Notes: generated by a model from the sequence alone, not told the origin. Counted from the first letter of the stretch, positions 19,321-28,745 are shown. The stretch is DNA of 64,000 bases from Bordetella sp. H567 (GCF_001704295.1 NZ_CP012334.1:4104084-4168083), one strand, 5' to 3'. Made by a program: numbers and translations.

Positions 19321-20208
19321 CTAACACATCCCCTCACGCTCCAGCCACGACCGGAACAGGCCCACCAGCTCATCGTCCAGCTTTTCGTCCGGAACGTAGC
19401 TGCAATAGCTGCGCGACGGCAGACGAGGACCCGCGAACGGTGCGACCAGCCGTCTCGCGGCTAGGTCGTCGGCCACCAACGCGGTAGGCCCCATCGCAAC
19501 GCCGATTCCGTCAATGGCCGCCTGCAGCGTCAGATAGAAATGGTCGAAGGTCAATGCAGCTGCGGGCCTGAGGGGGGCCACCTGTGCGCTGGCCAGCCAG
19601 TCCGGCCAGAGCCGGGGAAGACTGGAAGTGTGCAGCAAGGTGTGCTGGCGCAGGTCGCCCGGCGATCGAAGCGGCAGTTGGCGTAGTAGTGCCGGGCTAC
19701 AGACCGGCAAGCGCTCCTCGGACAGGAAAGGCCGCATCGAATAGCCGTAGAACGTGTCCGGGCCGCCCCGGATGACGATGTCATGGTTTTCCTGGAGACT
19801 TTCCAACGGCCCGTTCGAGGTCTCTACCTTGACCTCCACGTCGGGGTGTTCGACACGAAATCTGGCCAGCCGGGGCACCAGCCAGCGCAACGTGAATGTC
19901 GCCGGCGCGTTCACGGAAAGTGTCCGCGAGACCGTTTCGGGTACCCCGTATCTCGCCGTGGCCTGCGCGAGCTGTTCGAACAAGGGCCCGATTTTCTCCA
20001 GATAGGCCTTCGCGGCCGGCGTCAGCTTTACACGGCGGTTGTGCCGCTCGAACAGCGGTGCGTCCAGCCACTGCTCCAACAGGCGCACGTGCTGGCTTAT
20101 CGCGCCGTGTGTCACATGCAGCTCCGCGGCGGCGTCCTTGAAGCTGCCGTGGCGGCCCGCGGCCTCGAAGGCGCGCAAGGCATTGAGGGGCGGCAGGGTT
20201 CGTTTCAT
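19321..20208 (-). CDS. LysR-family transcriptional regulator (GcvA-like)
   Basis: A 295-residue regulator. Residues 5-64 form the winged helix-turn-helix (LNALRAFEAAGRHGSFKDAA, HGAISQHVRLLEQ), and residues about 90-290 the periplasmic-binding-like effector domain (LSVNAPATFTLRWLVPRLARF). The sequence resembles the GcvA/AmpR subgroup. It is divergent from a DMT-family exporter with 188 bp between them, the usual arrangement for a LysR regulator and its target. The effector is unknown. Confidence 0.9.
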   Translation of the reverse strand: MKRTLPPLNALRAFEAAGRHGSFKDAAAELHVTHGAISQHVRLLEQWLDAPLFERHNRRVKLTPAAKAYLEKIGPLFEQLAQATARYGVPETVSRTLSVNAPATFTLRWLVPRLARFRVEHPDVEVKVETSNGPLESLQENHDIVIRGGPDTFYGYSMRPFLSEERLPVCSPALLRQLPLRSPGDLRQHTLLHTSSLPRLWPDWLASAQVAPLRPAAALTFDHFYLTLQAAIDGIGVAMGPTALVADDLAARRLVAPFAGPRLPSRSYCSYVPDEKLDDELVGLFRSWLEREGMC

Positions 20209-20396
20209 AGTTGCCAGCTTTTCTAACTCGACGCCGCAATTTATCTGGTTTGTCGCGGGGCAACAAGATAGATATTCTCTTTCTCCAGCGCCGAAACTGT
20301 TTCAGCATGACAACGGGCCCAAAGGCGCACTGCCCGTAACGTGCCGGACCGACGCCGCGATATTGGTTGCCCTCTTCCCCTTACCGCTTCCGACCC

Positions 20397-21239
20397 ATGC
20401 TCAGTTATACCGGCGGCATTGTGCTGTTTGCTGCCTTGCTTCACGCCAGCTGGAACGCGATGCTGCACGGCAATCGCGACCGCTTCTTGTCCATGACCTG
20501 GATGAGCATCGCCATTGGCGCGGTCTCTACGGTCGTCGTCCTGTTCACCCCCTTGCCGGCCGAGGCCGCCTGGCCCTATCTCGTCGCGTCAGGCCTGGTG
20601 CATATCGTCTACAACGTGAGCCTTGTGCGGTCGTATCGCCGCAACGACCTGGCAATGGCGTATCCGATCGCGCGGGGCTCGTCGCCGCTGCTGGTCACGC
20701 TGGGCGCGGCGCTGTTCGCGCATGAGACGATCGGTGCCTTGCATGCGCTGGGGATCGCGATGGTATCGGGCGGCATTATCGCGATCGCGCTGCAAGGGCG
20801 GCAGGTGTCGCGCGCCGGTGTGCTGGCCGCGCTGACGACCGGTGCGACGATCGCGATCTATACCGTGATCGACGGCATCGGCGTCAGGCTGTCCAACGGG
20901 CAGGCGCTTACCTATACCGCGTGGATGTTCCTGTCTTATTGGCTGATGCCGGTGCTGTTCGTCGCGATGCGCGGGTTCACTCCGCTGTGGCGCCCCGTAC
21001 GTGCCGAGCCGCTGTCGGTCTGTACGTCGCTCGTCGGGGGCTTGGTGTCGCTGGCTGCGTATGGCATCGTGATCTGGGCGCTGCAGTCGGACGCGATGGG
21101 CGCGGTGTCGGCGTTGCGGGAGACCAGCGTGGTGTTCGCGGTGCTGATGGGACGGGTGTTTCTGCGTGAAGCAGTCAGTGGAACGCGGTGGCTTGCTTGC
21201 GTGATCGTCGCCGCCGGCGCGGTTTGCCTGGGACTTTGA
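20397..21239 (+). CDS. DMT/EamA-family transporter
   Basis: A 280-residue protein with about ten hydrophobic helices in two halves, as in EamA (drug/metabolite transporter) permeases; it opens with the typical FAALLHASWNAMLHGNRD. Members export amino acids, metabolites or drugs. The ATG at 20397 is chosen because it starts the first helix; no clear Shine-Dalgarno site is seen. It is divergent from the LysR gene, its likely regulator. Its last codons lie inside the first unit of the 25-bp repeat array (21230-21357), which is unusual. Confidence 0.85.
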   Translation: MLSYTGGIVLFAALLHASWNAMLHGNRDRFLSMTWMSIAIGAVSTVVVLFTPLPAEAAWPYLVASGLVHIVYNVSLVRSYRRNDLAMAYPIARGSSPLLVTLGAALFAHETIGALHALGIAMVSGGIIAIALQGRQVSRAGVLAALTTGATIAIYTVIDGIGVRLSNGQALTYTAWMFLSYWLMPVLFVAMRGFTPLWRPVRAEPLSVCTSLVGGLVSLAAYGIVIWALQSDAMGAVSALRETSVVFAVLMGRVFLREAVSGTRWLACVIVAAGAVCLGL

Positions 21240-21357
21240 TTCATCAACCTATCTGGGTCTTCGATGCACCCACCCGTCCGGGTCTTTCATCCACCATGCG
21301 GTATGGGAACTTTGATCCATCCACCCGTCTGGAAACTTTGATCCAATCCACCCACAT
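21230..21357 (+). repeat. Five-unit degenerate 25-bp repeat array
   Basis: Units start at 21230, 21255, 21280, 21305 and 21331, with lengths 25, 25, 25, 26 and 27 bp. The shared pattern is GGGWMYTTTGATCCA followed by CCACCCGTCT; units 4 and 5 are the most alike. On the other strand each unit reads roughly GGGTGGATnGATCAAAGTTCC, reminiscent of multiple terminal repeats of IS21-type elements, but no transposase is present. The array covers the end of the DMT gene and ends one base before the Shine-Dalgarno site of the next gene. Confidence 0.75.
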
Positions 21358-21370
21358 GGAGGTTCGCTAA

Positions 21371-22132
21371 ATGAATACCCTCACGCAGGCCCCGCTGATT
21401 CTGATCACCGGGGGAAGCCGCGGCGTAGGTGCGGCAACCGCGCGTCTTGCCGCCGCACAAGGCTACGATGTCGCGCTGAGCTTCGTCTCCAATGAATCGG
21501 CCGCGCTTGCGGTGGCGGCTGATGTACAAGCCCTGGGCCGCCGCGCCTTGCCGGTGCGCGCGGATAGCGCGGACCCGGAACAGGTCGCACGGTTATTCGG
21601 TGCCATCGACCGCGAGTTCGGCCGGATAGACGTCCTGGTGAACAATGCCGCCATACTGGCGCGGCAGTCCCGGCTGGAGGATCTGGAATTCGAGCGGATG
21701 CAGCGGATCTTCGCGGTCAACGCCATCGGCCCCATCCTGTGCGCGCAGCAAGCGGCGAAACGGATGTCCTACCGCCACAACGGGCGCGGCGGCTCCGTGA
21801 TCAATATTTCATCCGCAGCGGCCCGGCTCGGCAGCCCGAACGAATACGTCGACTACGCTGCGTCGAAGGGCGCCCTTGAGACCTTCACGACTGGCTTCGC
21901 GAAAGAAGTCGCGCGCGATGGGATACGCGTCAACTGCATACGGCCCGGGCACATCTACACCGACATGCATGCCAGCGGCGGAGAGCCGGGACGGGTGGAT
22001 CGCGTCAAGGACTCGATCCCCATGGGAAGAGGCGGTCAGCCTGAAGAAGTCGCGCGCGCGATCCTGTGGCTAGCCAGCGCCGAGGCTTCTTTCATCACCG
22101 GCACCTTCCTTGATGTCACTGGCGGAAAGTGA
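21371..22132 (+). CDS. SDR-family oxidoreductase
   Basis: A 253-residue classical short-chain dehydrogenase: TGGSRGVGAATARLA cofactor motif at residue 14, NNAA in place of the common NNAG, INISSAAARLG with the catalytic Ser, YAASKGALE (Tyr-x3-Lys) and the glucose-dehydrogenase-like tail ITGTFLDVTGGK. The substrate cannot be told. GGAGG at 21358-21362 lies 8 nt before the ATG. The gene follows directly on the degenerate repeat array and is separated from arsR by about 195 bp. Confidence 0.9.
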   Translation: MNTLTQAPLILITGGSRGVGAATARLAAAQGYDVALSFVSNESAALAVAADVQALGRRALPVRADSADPEQVARLFGAIDREFGRIDVLVNNAAILARQSRLEDLEFERMQRIFAVNAIGPILCAQQAAKRMSYRHNGRGGSVINISSAAARLGSPNEYVDYAASKGALETFTTGFAKEVARDGIRVNCIRPGHIYTDMHASGGEPGRVDRVKDSIPMGRGGQPEEVARAILWLASAEASFITGTFLDVTGGK

Positions 22133-22290
22133 CGCATCAGGTGGCATGCAGCCTTGCAGCAGTTCTTCCGCTCAATCAAGAGCCGCGCTCTCTATCAACA
22201 CGACTTTTCCGGTGCGAGGATCCGTCAGGGTGAATTGTCCAGCGCCTTGATTCGCCAGCCTTCCGCCTTGCAACGCGACGCTGCGTCGCC

Positions 22291-22316
22291 TATTATTCCA
22301 CAATCGTTGAATAATA
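22291..22316 (+). promoter_or_regulatory. ArsR operator (inverted repeat)
   Basis: TATTATTC (22291-22298) and GAATAATA (22309-22316) are perfect 8-bp inverted arms around a 10-nt spacer, 12 nt upstream of the arsR ATG. AT-rich palindromes of this kind just before the first gene are the usual ArsR/SmtB operator, so binding would block transcription or its start. The AT content stands out from the surrounding GC-rich DNA. Confidence 0.75.
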
Positions 22317-22327
22317 GAATTAACTCC

Positions 22328-22657
22328 ATGACCGAAGATCAAGCCGTCTCCTCCCTGGCCGCGCTGGCCCATGTGCAGCGGCTGCGGGTCTTCCGCGCGC
22401 TGGTGGTGGCGGGGTTCGAGGGGCTTACGCCCAGCGTCATGGCGGAACAGCTCGGCTTGGCGCGAAATACCCTTTCCTTCCATTTGAAGGAGCTGGCCCA
22501 TGCCGGCCTGGTCACGATCGAACAGCAAGGGCGCAATCTGATTTACCGCGCGGAGTTCAGCCGCATGACGGGGCTGATGGATTACCTGACGGAAAACTGC
22601 TGCCAAGGGGCCGCTTGCGAGGCTACCGGCGACGCGGCTGCTTGCCGGAACTGCTGA
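22328..22657 (+). CDS. arsR: ArsR/SmtB-family arsenite-responsive repressor
   Basis: A 109-residue winged-helix repressor. The HTH lies around residues 35-60 (MAEQLGLARNTLSFHLKELA). It lacks the ELCVCDL alpha3 metal site of E. coli ArsR and instead has C-terminal cysteines C91, C92, C97, C106 and C109. This resembles the A. ferrooxidans-type ArsR, in which three C-terminal cysteines bind As(III). The ATG at 22328 lies just after the palindromic operator, indicating autoregulation. First gene of arsR-arsC-acr3-arsH-MFS. Confidence 0.92.
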   Translation: MTEDQAVSSLAALAHVQRLRVFRALVVAGFEGLTPSVMAEQLGLARNTLSFHLKELAHAGLVTIEQQGRNLIYRAEFSRMTGLMDYLTENCCQGAACEATGDAAACRNC

Positions 22658-22746
22658 GGACGCGCCCGCCGTACCCCACAACCCCGGCGGAAGTCATAGC
22701 CGGCCGCCCAAACCAATCCCATAACCCCGCCCCCACCGAGGCACGC

Positions 22747-23238
22747 ATGTCCAAGGTCTACAACGCACTGTTCATCTGCACGGGCAATTCCGCCCGCTCC
22801 ATCCTGGCCGAAGGCCTGCTCAATGGGCTGGGCCAAGGTAGGTTCCAGGCCTACTCCGCCGGCAGCTACCCGAAGGGCGAGGTCCATCCGCTGGCGCTGG
22901 CAACGCTCGAACGTTTCGGCATGCCCCCCGGCGGCTATCGCAGCAAAAGCTGGGACGAGTTCGCCCGGCCCGATGCCCCCCAATTCGATTTCATCTTCAC
23001 GGTGTGCGACAACGCGGCCGGCGAAGTATGCCCCGTATGGCCCGGCAAGCCCATGTCCGCCCACTGGGGCGTGCCGGATCCGGCCGCCGTCGAAGGCAGC
23101 GATGAAGCCAGGCGCAAGGCGTTCCACGATGCCGCGGTTACCCTCAAGCGCCGCGTCGAGCTGTTGCTGGCGCTGCCGCTCGCGCGCCTGGACGCCATGT
23201 CGCTGCAGCACGAGCTGCATGGCATAGGCAAGGCGTAA
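22747..23238 (+). CDS. arsC: Arsenate reductase, low-molecular-weight phosphatase type
   Basis: A 163-residue LMW-PTPase-fold enzyme. The CX5R P-loop is C11-TGNSA-R17, and TVCDNAAGEVCPVWPG contains the conserved Asp/Cys region. It reduces arsenate to arsenite for export by Acr3, with the disulfide resolved by thioredoxin or a glutaredoxin-type donor in this family. It sits 89 bp downstream of arsR and 11 bp upstream of acr3, in the expected operon order. The start follows CCGAGGCACGC, a modest Shine-Dalgarno site. Confidence 0.93.
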   Translation: MSKVYNALFICTGNSARSILAEGLLNGLGQGRFQAYSAGSYPKGEVHPLALATLERFGMPPGGYRSKSWDEFARPDAPQFDFIFTVCDNAAGEVCPVWPGKPMSAHWGVPDPAAVEGSDEARRKAFHDAAVTLKRRVELLLALPLARLDAMSLQHELHGIGKA

Positions 23239-23249
23239 GGGAAGCGCGC

Positions 23250-24311
23250 ATGTCGGTACACACAGCCACGGTGGGGCATGCCCCCGCGCCCATGAGCCTC
23301 TTCGAACGCTATCTGTCGTTGTGGGTCCTGCTCTGCATCGTCGCCGGCGTTGCCTTCGGAACCTGGGCGCCCGGACTATCGCGGACCATCGGGCGCTGGG
23401 AGATCGCCCAGGTCAACCTGCCCGTGGGCCTGCTGATCTGGCTGATGATCATCCCCATGCTGATGAAGGTGGACTTCGGCGCATTGGGCCAGGTGCGCCA
23501 GCACTGGCGCGGCATAGGCGTCACGCTGTTCGTGAATTGGGCGGTGAAGCCGTTCTCGATGGCCTTCCTGGGCTGGCTGTTCATCCGCCAGCTGTTCGCC
23601 GCCTGGCTGCCCGCGGATCAACTCGATAGCTATATCGCGGGATTGATCCTGCTGGCTGCCGCCCCATGCACGGCCATGGTGTTCGTATGGAGCCGCCTGA
23701 CGGGCGGCGACCCCTTGTTCACGCTATCGCAGGTCGCGCTGAACGATACCATCATGGTGTTCGCCTTCGCGCCCATCGTCGGGCTGCTGCTGGGGTTGTC
23801 GTCCATCATCGTGCCCTGGGAAACGCTGCTGACGTCGGTCGCGCTCTACATCGTCATTCCAGTCTTCATTGCGCAGGCATGGCGCCGGACGTTGCTGCGT
23901 CGTGGCCAATCGTCGCTTGACGCCGCGTTGAACAGGATCGGCCCCTTGTCCATCGCCGCGCTGCTGCTGACGCTGGTCCTGCTGTTCGCCTTCCAGGGCC
24001 AGGCCATCCTGCGGCAGCCGCTGGTGATCGCCATGCTGGCCGTGCCCATCCTGATCCAGGTATTCCTGAATGCCGGGCTGGCCTATGGACTGAATCGCTG
24101 GGCCGGGGAAAAGCACAACGTGGCCTGCCCATCGGCCCTGATAGGCGCCAGCAACTTCTTCGAGTTGGCCGTCGCCGCGGCCATCAGCCTGTTCGGCTTC
24201 CAGTCCGGCGCGGCGTTGGCTACGGTGGTGGGTGTGCTGGTCGAAGTGCCCGTCATGCTGATCGTTGTGCGCGTCGCCAATCGCAGTCGCGCCTGGTACG
24301 AGCGCGCCTGA
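23250..24311 (+). CDS. acr3: Arsenite efflux permease, ACR3 family
   Basis: A 353-residue, ten-helix permease. Family hallmarks are the conserved cysteine in [19 protein letters not shown] and the glutamate in [18 protein letters not shown], both needed for As(III) transport in studied Acr3 proteins. It extrudes arsenite produced by ArsC. Located between arsC and arsH in the same operon. Confidence 0.95.
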   Translation: MSVHTATVGHAPAPMSLFERYLSLWVLLCIVAGVAFGTWAPGLSRTIGRWEIAQVNLPVGLLIWLMIIPMLMKVDFGALGQVRQHWRGIGVTLFVNWAVKPFSMAFLGWLFIRQLFAAWLPADQLDSYIAGLILLAAAPCTAMVFVWSRLTGGDPLFTLSQVALNDTIMVFAFAPIVGLLLGLSSIIVPWETLLTSVALYIVIPVFIAQAWRRTLLRRGQSSLDAALNRIGPLSIAALLLTLVLLFAFQGQAILRQPLVIAMLAVPILIQVFLNAGLAYGLNRWAGEKHNVACPSALIGASNFFELAVAAAISLFGFQSGAALATVVGVLVEVPVMLIVVRVANRSRAWYERA

Positions 24312-24345
24312 CGGCGCATCGGGCCCATCCGCCGCCACTCTTTCC

Positions 24346-25080
24346 GTGAACACCGCCGTGTCTGAACGCAAGCACCTACCCAACGTTGTACCGGCGCTGT
24401 TGCATATGCCGGACCCCGAACGGCTGTGGCCGTCCGAGCGGCCCGCCCACCACGCACCCCGCTTCCTGCTCCTTTATGGTTCGGTCCGCGAACGCTCCTA
24501 TAGCCGATTGCTGACCCAAGAGGCGGCGCGGCTGCTGCAGGCGCTGGGCGGCGACGTCAGGATTTTCCACCCATCGGGCCTGCCGCTGCCGGACGATGCA
24601 CCGGCCACCCATCCCAAGGTGCAAGAACTGCGCGAACTCGTGCAATGGGCCGAAGGCATGGTGTGGACGTCGCCCGAACGCCATGGTGCAATGACCGGCA
24701 TCATGAAAGCGCAGATCGATTGGATTCCTCTGACGCTGGGCGCCATCCGGCCCACCCAGGGCAAGACCCTCGCGGTCATGGAAGTGTCCGGCGGTTCGCA
24801 GTCCTTCAATGCCGTGAACCAGATGCGCGTGCTGGGCCGCTGGATGCGCATGCTGACCATACCCAATCAGTCATCCGTGCCCAAGGCCTTCCTGGAATTC
24901 GACGAAGCGGGCCGCATGAAGCCATCCAGCTACTACGACCGGGTGGTCGACGTGATGGAGGAACTGATGAAGTTCACGCTGCTGACGCGCGACATCGCGG
25001 CTTACCTGGTGGATCGCTACAGCGAACGGAAAGAGAACGCCCAGCAGCTCTCCGCACGTGTCAACCAAGGAGCGCTCTGA
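24346..25080 (+). CDS. arsH: ArsH, NADPH-dependent FMN flavoprotein of arsenic operons
   Basis: A flavodoxin-like protein of 244 residues. The FMN phosphate loop is [20 protein letters not shown], and ArsH-specific segments are [20 protein letters not shown] and [20 protein letters not shown]. ArsH proteins oxidise trivalent organoarsenicals and reduce quinones or azo dyes with NADPH. The start is uncertain: I use the GTG at 24346 to keep the conserved [12 protein letters not shown] segment; GTG 24358, ATG 24406 or an overlapping TTG at 24265 are possible. Confidence 0.9.
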   Translation: MNTAVSERKHLPNVVPALLHMPDPERLWPSERPAHHAPRFLLLYGSVRERSYSRLLTQEAARLLQALGGDVRIFHPSGLPLPDDAPATHPKVQELRELVQWAEGMVWTSPERHGAMTGIMKAQIDWIPLTLGAIRPTQGKTLAVMEVSGGSQSFNAVNQMRVLGRWMRMLTIPNQSSVPKAFLEFDEAGRMKPSSYYDRVVDVMEELMKFTLLTRDIAAYLVDRYSERKENAQQLSARVNQGAL

Positions 25081-25085
25081 CAGCC

Positions 25086-26303
25086 ATGCGTCTATCCCAC
25101 CGCATCAGCGTTGTCGCGGCGCTCGGAACCACGCAGACGCTGGCCTGGGCCTCCTCCTACTATCTGCCCGCCGTGTTGAGCGTGCCGATGGCCCGGGACC
25201 TAGGCATCGGCGTGCCCACGGTGTTTGCGGCGTTTTCCTTCGCGCTGCTGATCTCCGCCCTGCTCGGCCCTTATTCCGGCCGGGCCATCGATCGCTGGGG
25301 CGGACGCCCCGTGCTGATCGCAACCAATCTGATCTTTGCCCTGGGCCTGTTCTGGCTGGGAAGCGTGCATTCCCCCTTCGGGCTGTTCGCGGCGTGGGCG
25401 GTGCTGGGCATCGGGATGGGCAGCGGCTTGTACGAAGCCGCGTTTGCTTCGCTGGTGCGTCTGTATGGGCAATCGTCGCGGGGCGCGATCTCGGGCATCA
25501 CGCTTATCGCCGGCTTCGCCAGTACGGTGGGTTGGCCGCTGACCAGTTTCCTGCAAGTGGAGTTCGGCTGGCGCGAGGCGTGCCATGCCTGGGCGGCCCT
25601 GCATTTGATCCTGGCCCTGCCACTGAATTACCTGTTGCCCTCGCCATCGCCATCCGCCGCCGCCGAACACGCGCCGCGCGCGAGGCCGGCGGAGAACCCG
25701 ACACCCGCTCGGACCACGTGGCCGTCCGTGGTCCTGGCGGTGGTCTTCGCCATTACGTGGTTCATCAGTACCGCGTTGGCCGCCCACCTGCCGCGCCTGC
25801 TGATGGGCGCGGGCGCGACCTTCGCCGCGGCCGTGGCAGCCGGGGCTTTGATGGGTCCGGCACAAGTGGGCGCGCGCATCCTGGAGTTCGGCTTGCTGCG
25901 CAAGGTACATCCGCTGCTCTCGGCGCGCCTGGCGACGGTGGCGCATCCCGTCGGTGCCCTATTGCTGCTGTTTTTCGGCGCGCCGCTTGCGTCGGTCTTT
26001 GTCATCCTTCATGGCGCCGGCAATGGCATCCTGACGATAGCCAAGGGCACGCTTCCCCTGGTGCTGTTCGGCTCGCAGGGCTACGGCGCGCGGCAGGGCA
26101 TGTTGATGGTGCCGGCGCGCATCGCCCAGGCCTTGGCGCCATGGCTCTTCGGCCTGTGCCTGGACCAATGGGGCGACGGGGCGCTATGGGTATCAGCCAC
26201 GCTGAGCGCGATCGGCTTCGCCGCCCTGCTTACGCTCAATGCCGACATGGGGAACGTGCGCGAACCGGCATCGGCCGGCGCCGCCACGCCTGGCGGCAGG
26301 TAG
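25086..26303 (+). CDS. MFS transporter at the end of the ars operon
   Basis: A 405-residue, 12-helix major facilitator protein with the loop 2-3 motif GRAIDRWGGRPVL. It follows arsH by 5 bp, so it belongs to the ars operon. MFS proteins of such operons include ArsJ (exporter of arseno-phosphoglycerate) and ArsK (exporter of trivalent arsenicals and antimonials); no GAPDH gene is adjacent, which argues against ArsJ. Substrate not determined. The last about 15 residues are Ala/Gly/Pro-rich. Confidence 0.85.
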   Translation: MRLSHRISVVAALGTTQTLAWASSYYLPAVLSVPMARDLGIGVPTVFAAFSFALLISALLGPYSGRAIDRWGGRPVLIATNLIFALGLFWLGSVHSPFGLFAAWAVLGIGMGSGLYEAAFASLVRLYGQSSRGAISGITLIAGFASTVGWPLTSFLQVEFGWREACHAWAALHLILALPLNYLLPSPSPSAAAEHAPRARPAENPTPARTTWPSVVLAVVFAITWFISTALAAHLPRLLMGAGATFAAAVAAGALMGPAQVGARILEFGLLRKVHPLLSARLATVAHPVGALLLLFFGAPLASVFVILHGAGNGILTIAKGTLPLVLFGSQGYGARQGMLMVPARIAQALAPWLFGLCLDQWGDGALWVSATLSAIGFAALLTLNADMGNVREPASAGAATPGGR

Positions 26304-26387
26304 GCACGAAGGCCCATCCGGGTCGCGCTTGATTCAGATCACAACGCAGGTTTGAAGGTACGCCTACGCTCTTCTTGGGTCCGCATC

Positions 26388-26422
26388 GCGCGGACCGTAC
26401 GCCGGGCGCGGACCGTACGCCG
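26388..26422 (+). repeat. Two-copy 18-bp direct repeat upstream of adhP
   Basis: GCGCGGACCGTACGCCG occurs at 26388 and again at 26406 with one extra G between, an 18-bp period. Each copy holds the palindrome CGTACG. It ends about 27 bp before the adhP ATG, so it could be a regulator site or a recent duplication. Confidence 0.7.
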
Positions 26423-26448
26423 CGCATGGCCGGCCAAGGAGAAACCGC

Positions 26449-27477
26449 ATGACAAAGACCATGAAGGCCGCGGTCGTCCGTGAATTCGGCAAACCGCTTG
26501 TAATCGAGGAAGTGGCCGTACCGACGCCCGGACCCGGCCAGATCCTGGTCAAGATCGCCGCCACCGGCGTCTGTCATACAGACCTGCACGCGGCCGACGG
26601 CGATTGGCCCGTCAAGCCTAAACCGCCTTTCATTCCCGGCCATGAAGGCGTGGGACACGTCGTCGGCATAGGCGCCGCCGTCAGGCACGTGAAGGAAGGC
26701 GATCGCGTGGGCGTTCCGTGGCTCTATACCGCCTGCGGCCATTGCCGGCACTGCCTGGGCGGTTGGGAAACGCTGTGCATGGAGCAGCAGAACACCGCCT
26801 ATTCCGTGAACGGCAGCTTCGCCGAGTACGTCGTCGCCGACCCCAACTACGTCGGCCACCTGCCGGATAACGTCTCCTTCATCGACATCGCCCCCATCCT
26901 CTGCGCGGGCGTAACGGTGTACAAGGGGCTGAAGGTCACCGACACCAAGCCGGGCGATTGGGTGGTGGTGTCCGGCATCGGCGGCCTTGGCCATCTGGCT
27001 GTGCAGTACGCCAAGGCCATGGGCCTGAATGTCCTTGCGGTCGACATCGACGACGCGAAGTTGGACCTGGCCCGCCACCTTGGGGCGGCGCTGGCGATCA
27101 ACGCCCGCAAGAGCGATCCGGTCGCCTTCGTGAAGAAGGAGATCGGCGGCGCGCAGGGCGTGCTCGTAACGGCGGTATCGCCGAAGGCGTTCGAGCAGGC
27201 GCTGGGCATGGTCGGACGCGGCGGCACCGTATCGCTGAACGGCCTGCCGCCGGGCGACTTTCCCCTCTCCATCTTCGACACCGTGCTGAACGGCATCACC
27301 GTGCGCGGCTCCATCGTGGGCACGCGGCTGGACCTGCAGGAGGCGCTGGACTTCGCCGGCGCGCGCAAGGTCAAGGCGACGGTCGCCACCGAAAAGCTGG
27401 AAGACATCAACGGGATTTTTTCGCGCATGCATCACGGCGACATTCAGGGACGTATCGTCATCGACTTCCAGAAGTAG
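26449..27477 (+). CDS. adhP: Zinc-dependent alcohol dehydrogenase
   Basis: A 342-residue medium-chain dehydrogenase. Catalytic Zn ligands are C42 and H65 with E66 ([17 protein letters not shown]); structural Zn cysteines are C96, C99, C102 and C110. The Rossmann motif [18 protein letters not shown] is in the second half. It resembles AdhP/propanol-preferring enzymes, which oxidise ethanol and short alcohols with NAD+. ATG preceded by AAGGAG. It is a single-gene unit on the plus strand; a tandem 18-bp repeat lies just upstream. Confidence 0.93.
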   Translation: MTKTMKAAVVREFGKPLVIEEVAVPTPGPGQILVKIAATGVCHTDLHAADGDWPVKPKPPFIPGHEGVGHVVGIGAAVRHVKEGDRVGVPWLYTACGHCRHCLGGWETLCMEQQNTAYSVNGSFAEYVVADPNYVGHLPDNVSFIDIAPILCAGVTVYKGLKVTDTKPGDWVVVSGIGGLGHLAVQYAKAMGLNVLAVDIDDAKLDLARHLGAALAINARKSDPVAFVKKEIGGAQGVLVTAVSPKAFEQALGMVGRGGTVSLNGLPPGDFPLSIFDTVLNGITVRGSIVGTRLDLQEALDFAGARKVKATVATEKLEDINGIFSRMHHGDIQGRIVIDFQK

Positions 27478-27703
27478 CCGGCATTCCCCAGGAAATCCAA
27501 GCTTGCGCTTTCCACCCGCGCCCGCTGGGTTTATAAAGCCACGGGCAACCGCCCGTCAGCCCGTGCTCGCGCACTTTCGCGCGCGCGGCGCGGACTGGAC
27601 GGTTGCGCAACGCCTGTCGCCTGCGTGGCGGCACGGCGCGGCTTCACGCAACATGGCCGCGGCAGAACGACATATCGTGGCCCGGCCGGCAAATAGGCAA
27701 GTG

Positions 27704-28732
27704 ATGGAACGGCAAGGATTTTCGATAAAAAAAGATGGGGCGATCGCGTTGATCTTGTCCGCCCGCCTGGGGGATTCGTTGTTTCTGATGAACATCGCCA
27801 ACAACCTGAGGCGGGCCGGGCGCCGCGTGGTGGTCTTCGGTACACACGGGTATGCGTTGGCGAACTGGTTTCCCGGCTTCGATATACGGCCGCTGCCCGG
27901 CGAAGACGAAATTGCAGCGCTGGGCGATTACGCTGCCATCATCCAGATGGCCGCGAGTGGTCCGATTGCGGGGCTGGACGAACGTTTTGCCCAGTTCCGG
28001 GCCATAAAGTCGCGGCCGGCGCCCAAGGCGCCGATGGACAGCGGGGGACGCGGCAGCCCCAGCTGGAGCGACGGCGCCCCAGGCCACGCCCACCGGTACA
28101 ACGGCGCCATGGCCAGTTTCCGCGCGTTCACGCTATCCCTGTTCGGCTTGAGCGACTGGACGCGCGAAATCGGTTTGCAAGCCCCCGCCCACCTGCGGCC
28201 TCGCTTGCATGAGCGCCGCGTCATCATCCACCCGACGTCCAGCGAAGCTGCCCGATGCTGGAAACCGAGCCAGTATGTCGCCCTGGCCACCGTGCTGCGC
28301 ACGCGAGGTTTCGAACCGGTTTTCGTGCTGGCACCGGCGGAGCGGGCGGAGTGGCGGGATTTGCTGGCCCGGCATGGCTTGTCCATCCTGGATGCCCCCG
28401 ATCTGGCCCACACCGCGGAGGCGATCTACGAATCCGGCTGGTTCATCGGCACGGATTCCGGCATCGGGCATCTTGCGTCGGCCTGTGGGATTCCAACCGT
28501 GACCATCGTGGACCGCCCCCGGAACATGCGCCGATGGCGGCCGGTCTGGGCGCCGGGATTGGTGGTGCAGCCTTGGTGGCTGCCGATGCGATGGCTGCGC
28601 CGTGCCTATTGGCGCGAGGCCACCACCGTGGGAAGGACCTTGCGCACCTTCGATAAGCTGCGGAAATGGGTGGAGGACGACGGACGCGCGGCCGCCGAAG
28701 CGGCCGGAAATTCCAGGCCGCTACCTCGCTGA
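27704..28732 (+). CDS. Glycosyltransferase family 9-like (heptosyltransferase-type) protein
   Basis: About 342 residues. The N-terminal Rossmann-like strand IALILSARLGDSLFLMNIAN and the later GTDSGIGHLASACGIPTVTI are the GT9 signatures seen in LPS heptosyltransferases (ADP-heptose donors). Charged insertions (residues about 105-130) and a Trp/Arg-rich C-terminus differ from the canonical WaaC/WaaF, so the donor and acceptor are uncertain. I start at ATG 27704; another ATG at 27653 is in frame. No other LPS genes are nearby. Confidence 0.7.
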   Translation: MERQGFSIKKDGAIALILSARLGDSLFLMNIANNLRRAGRRVVVFGTHGYALANWFPGFDIRPLPGEDEIAALGDYAAIIQMAASGPIAGLDERFAQFRAIKSRPAPKAPMDSGGRGSPSWSDGAPGHAHRYNGAMASFRAFTLSLFGLSDWTREIGLQAPAHLRPRLHERRVIIHPTSSEAARCWKPSQYVALATVLRTRGFEPVFVLAPAERAEWRDLLARHGLSILDAPDLAHTAEAIYESGWFIGTDSGIGHLASACGIPTVTIVDRPRNMRRWRPVWAPGLVVQPWWLPMRWLRRAYWREATTVGRTLRTFDKLRKWVEDDGRAAAEAAGNSRPLPR

Positions 28733-28745
28733 TCCGGCGGCGAAC

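Noticed and set aside
21230..21357. CRISPR array
   Set aside because: The units are contiguous and diverged, with no constant repeat/variable spacer pattern, no cas genes, and the wrong unit length.
24265..24345. TTG start for arsH overlapping acr3 by 47 bp
   Set aside because: The extra N-terminal residues ([17 protein letters not shown]) look like read-through of a non-coding junction and lack family similarity; the GTG at 24346 fits better, though not certainly.
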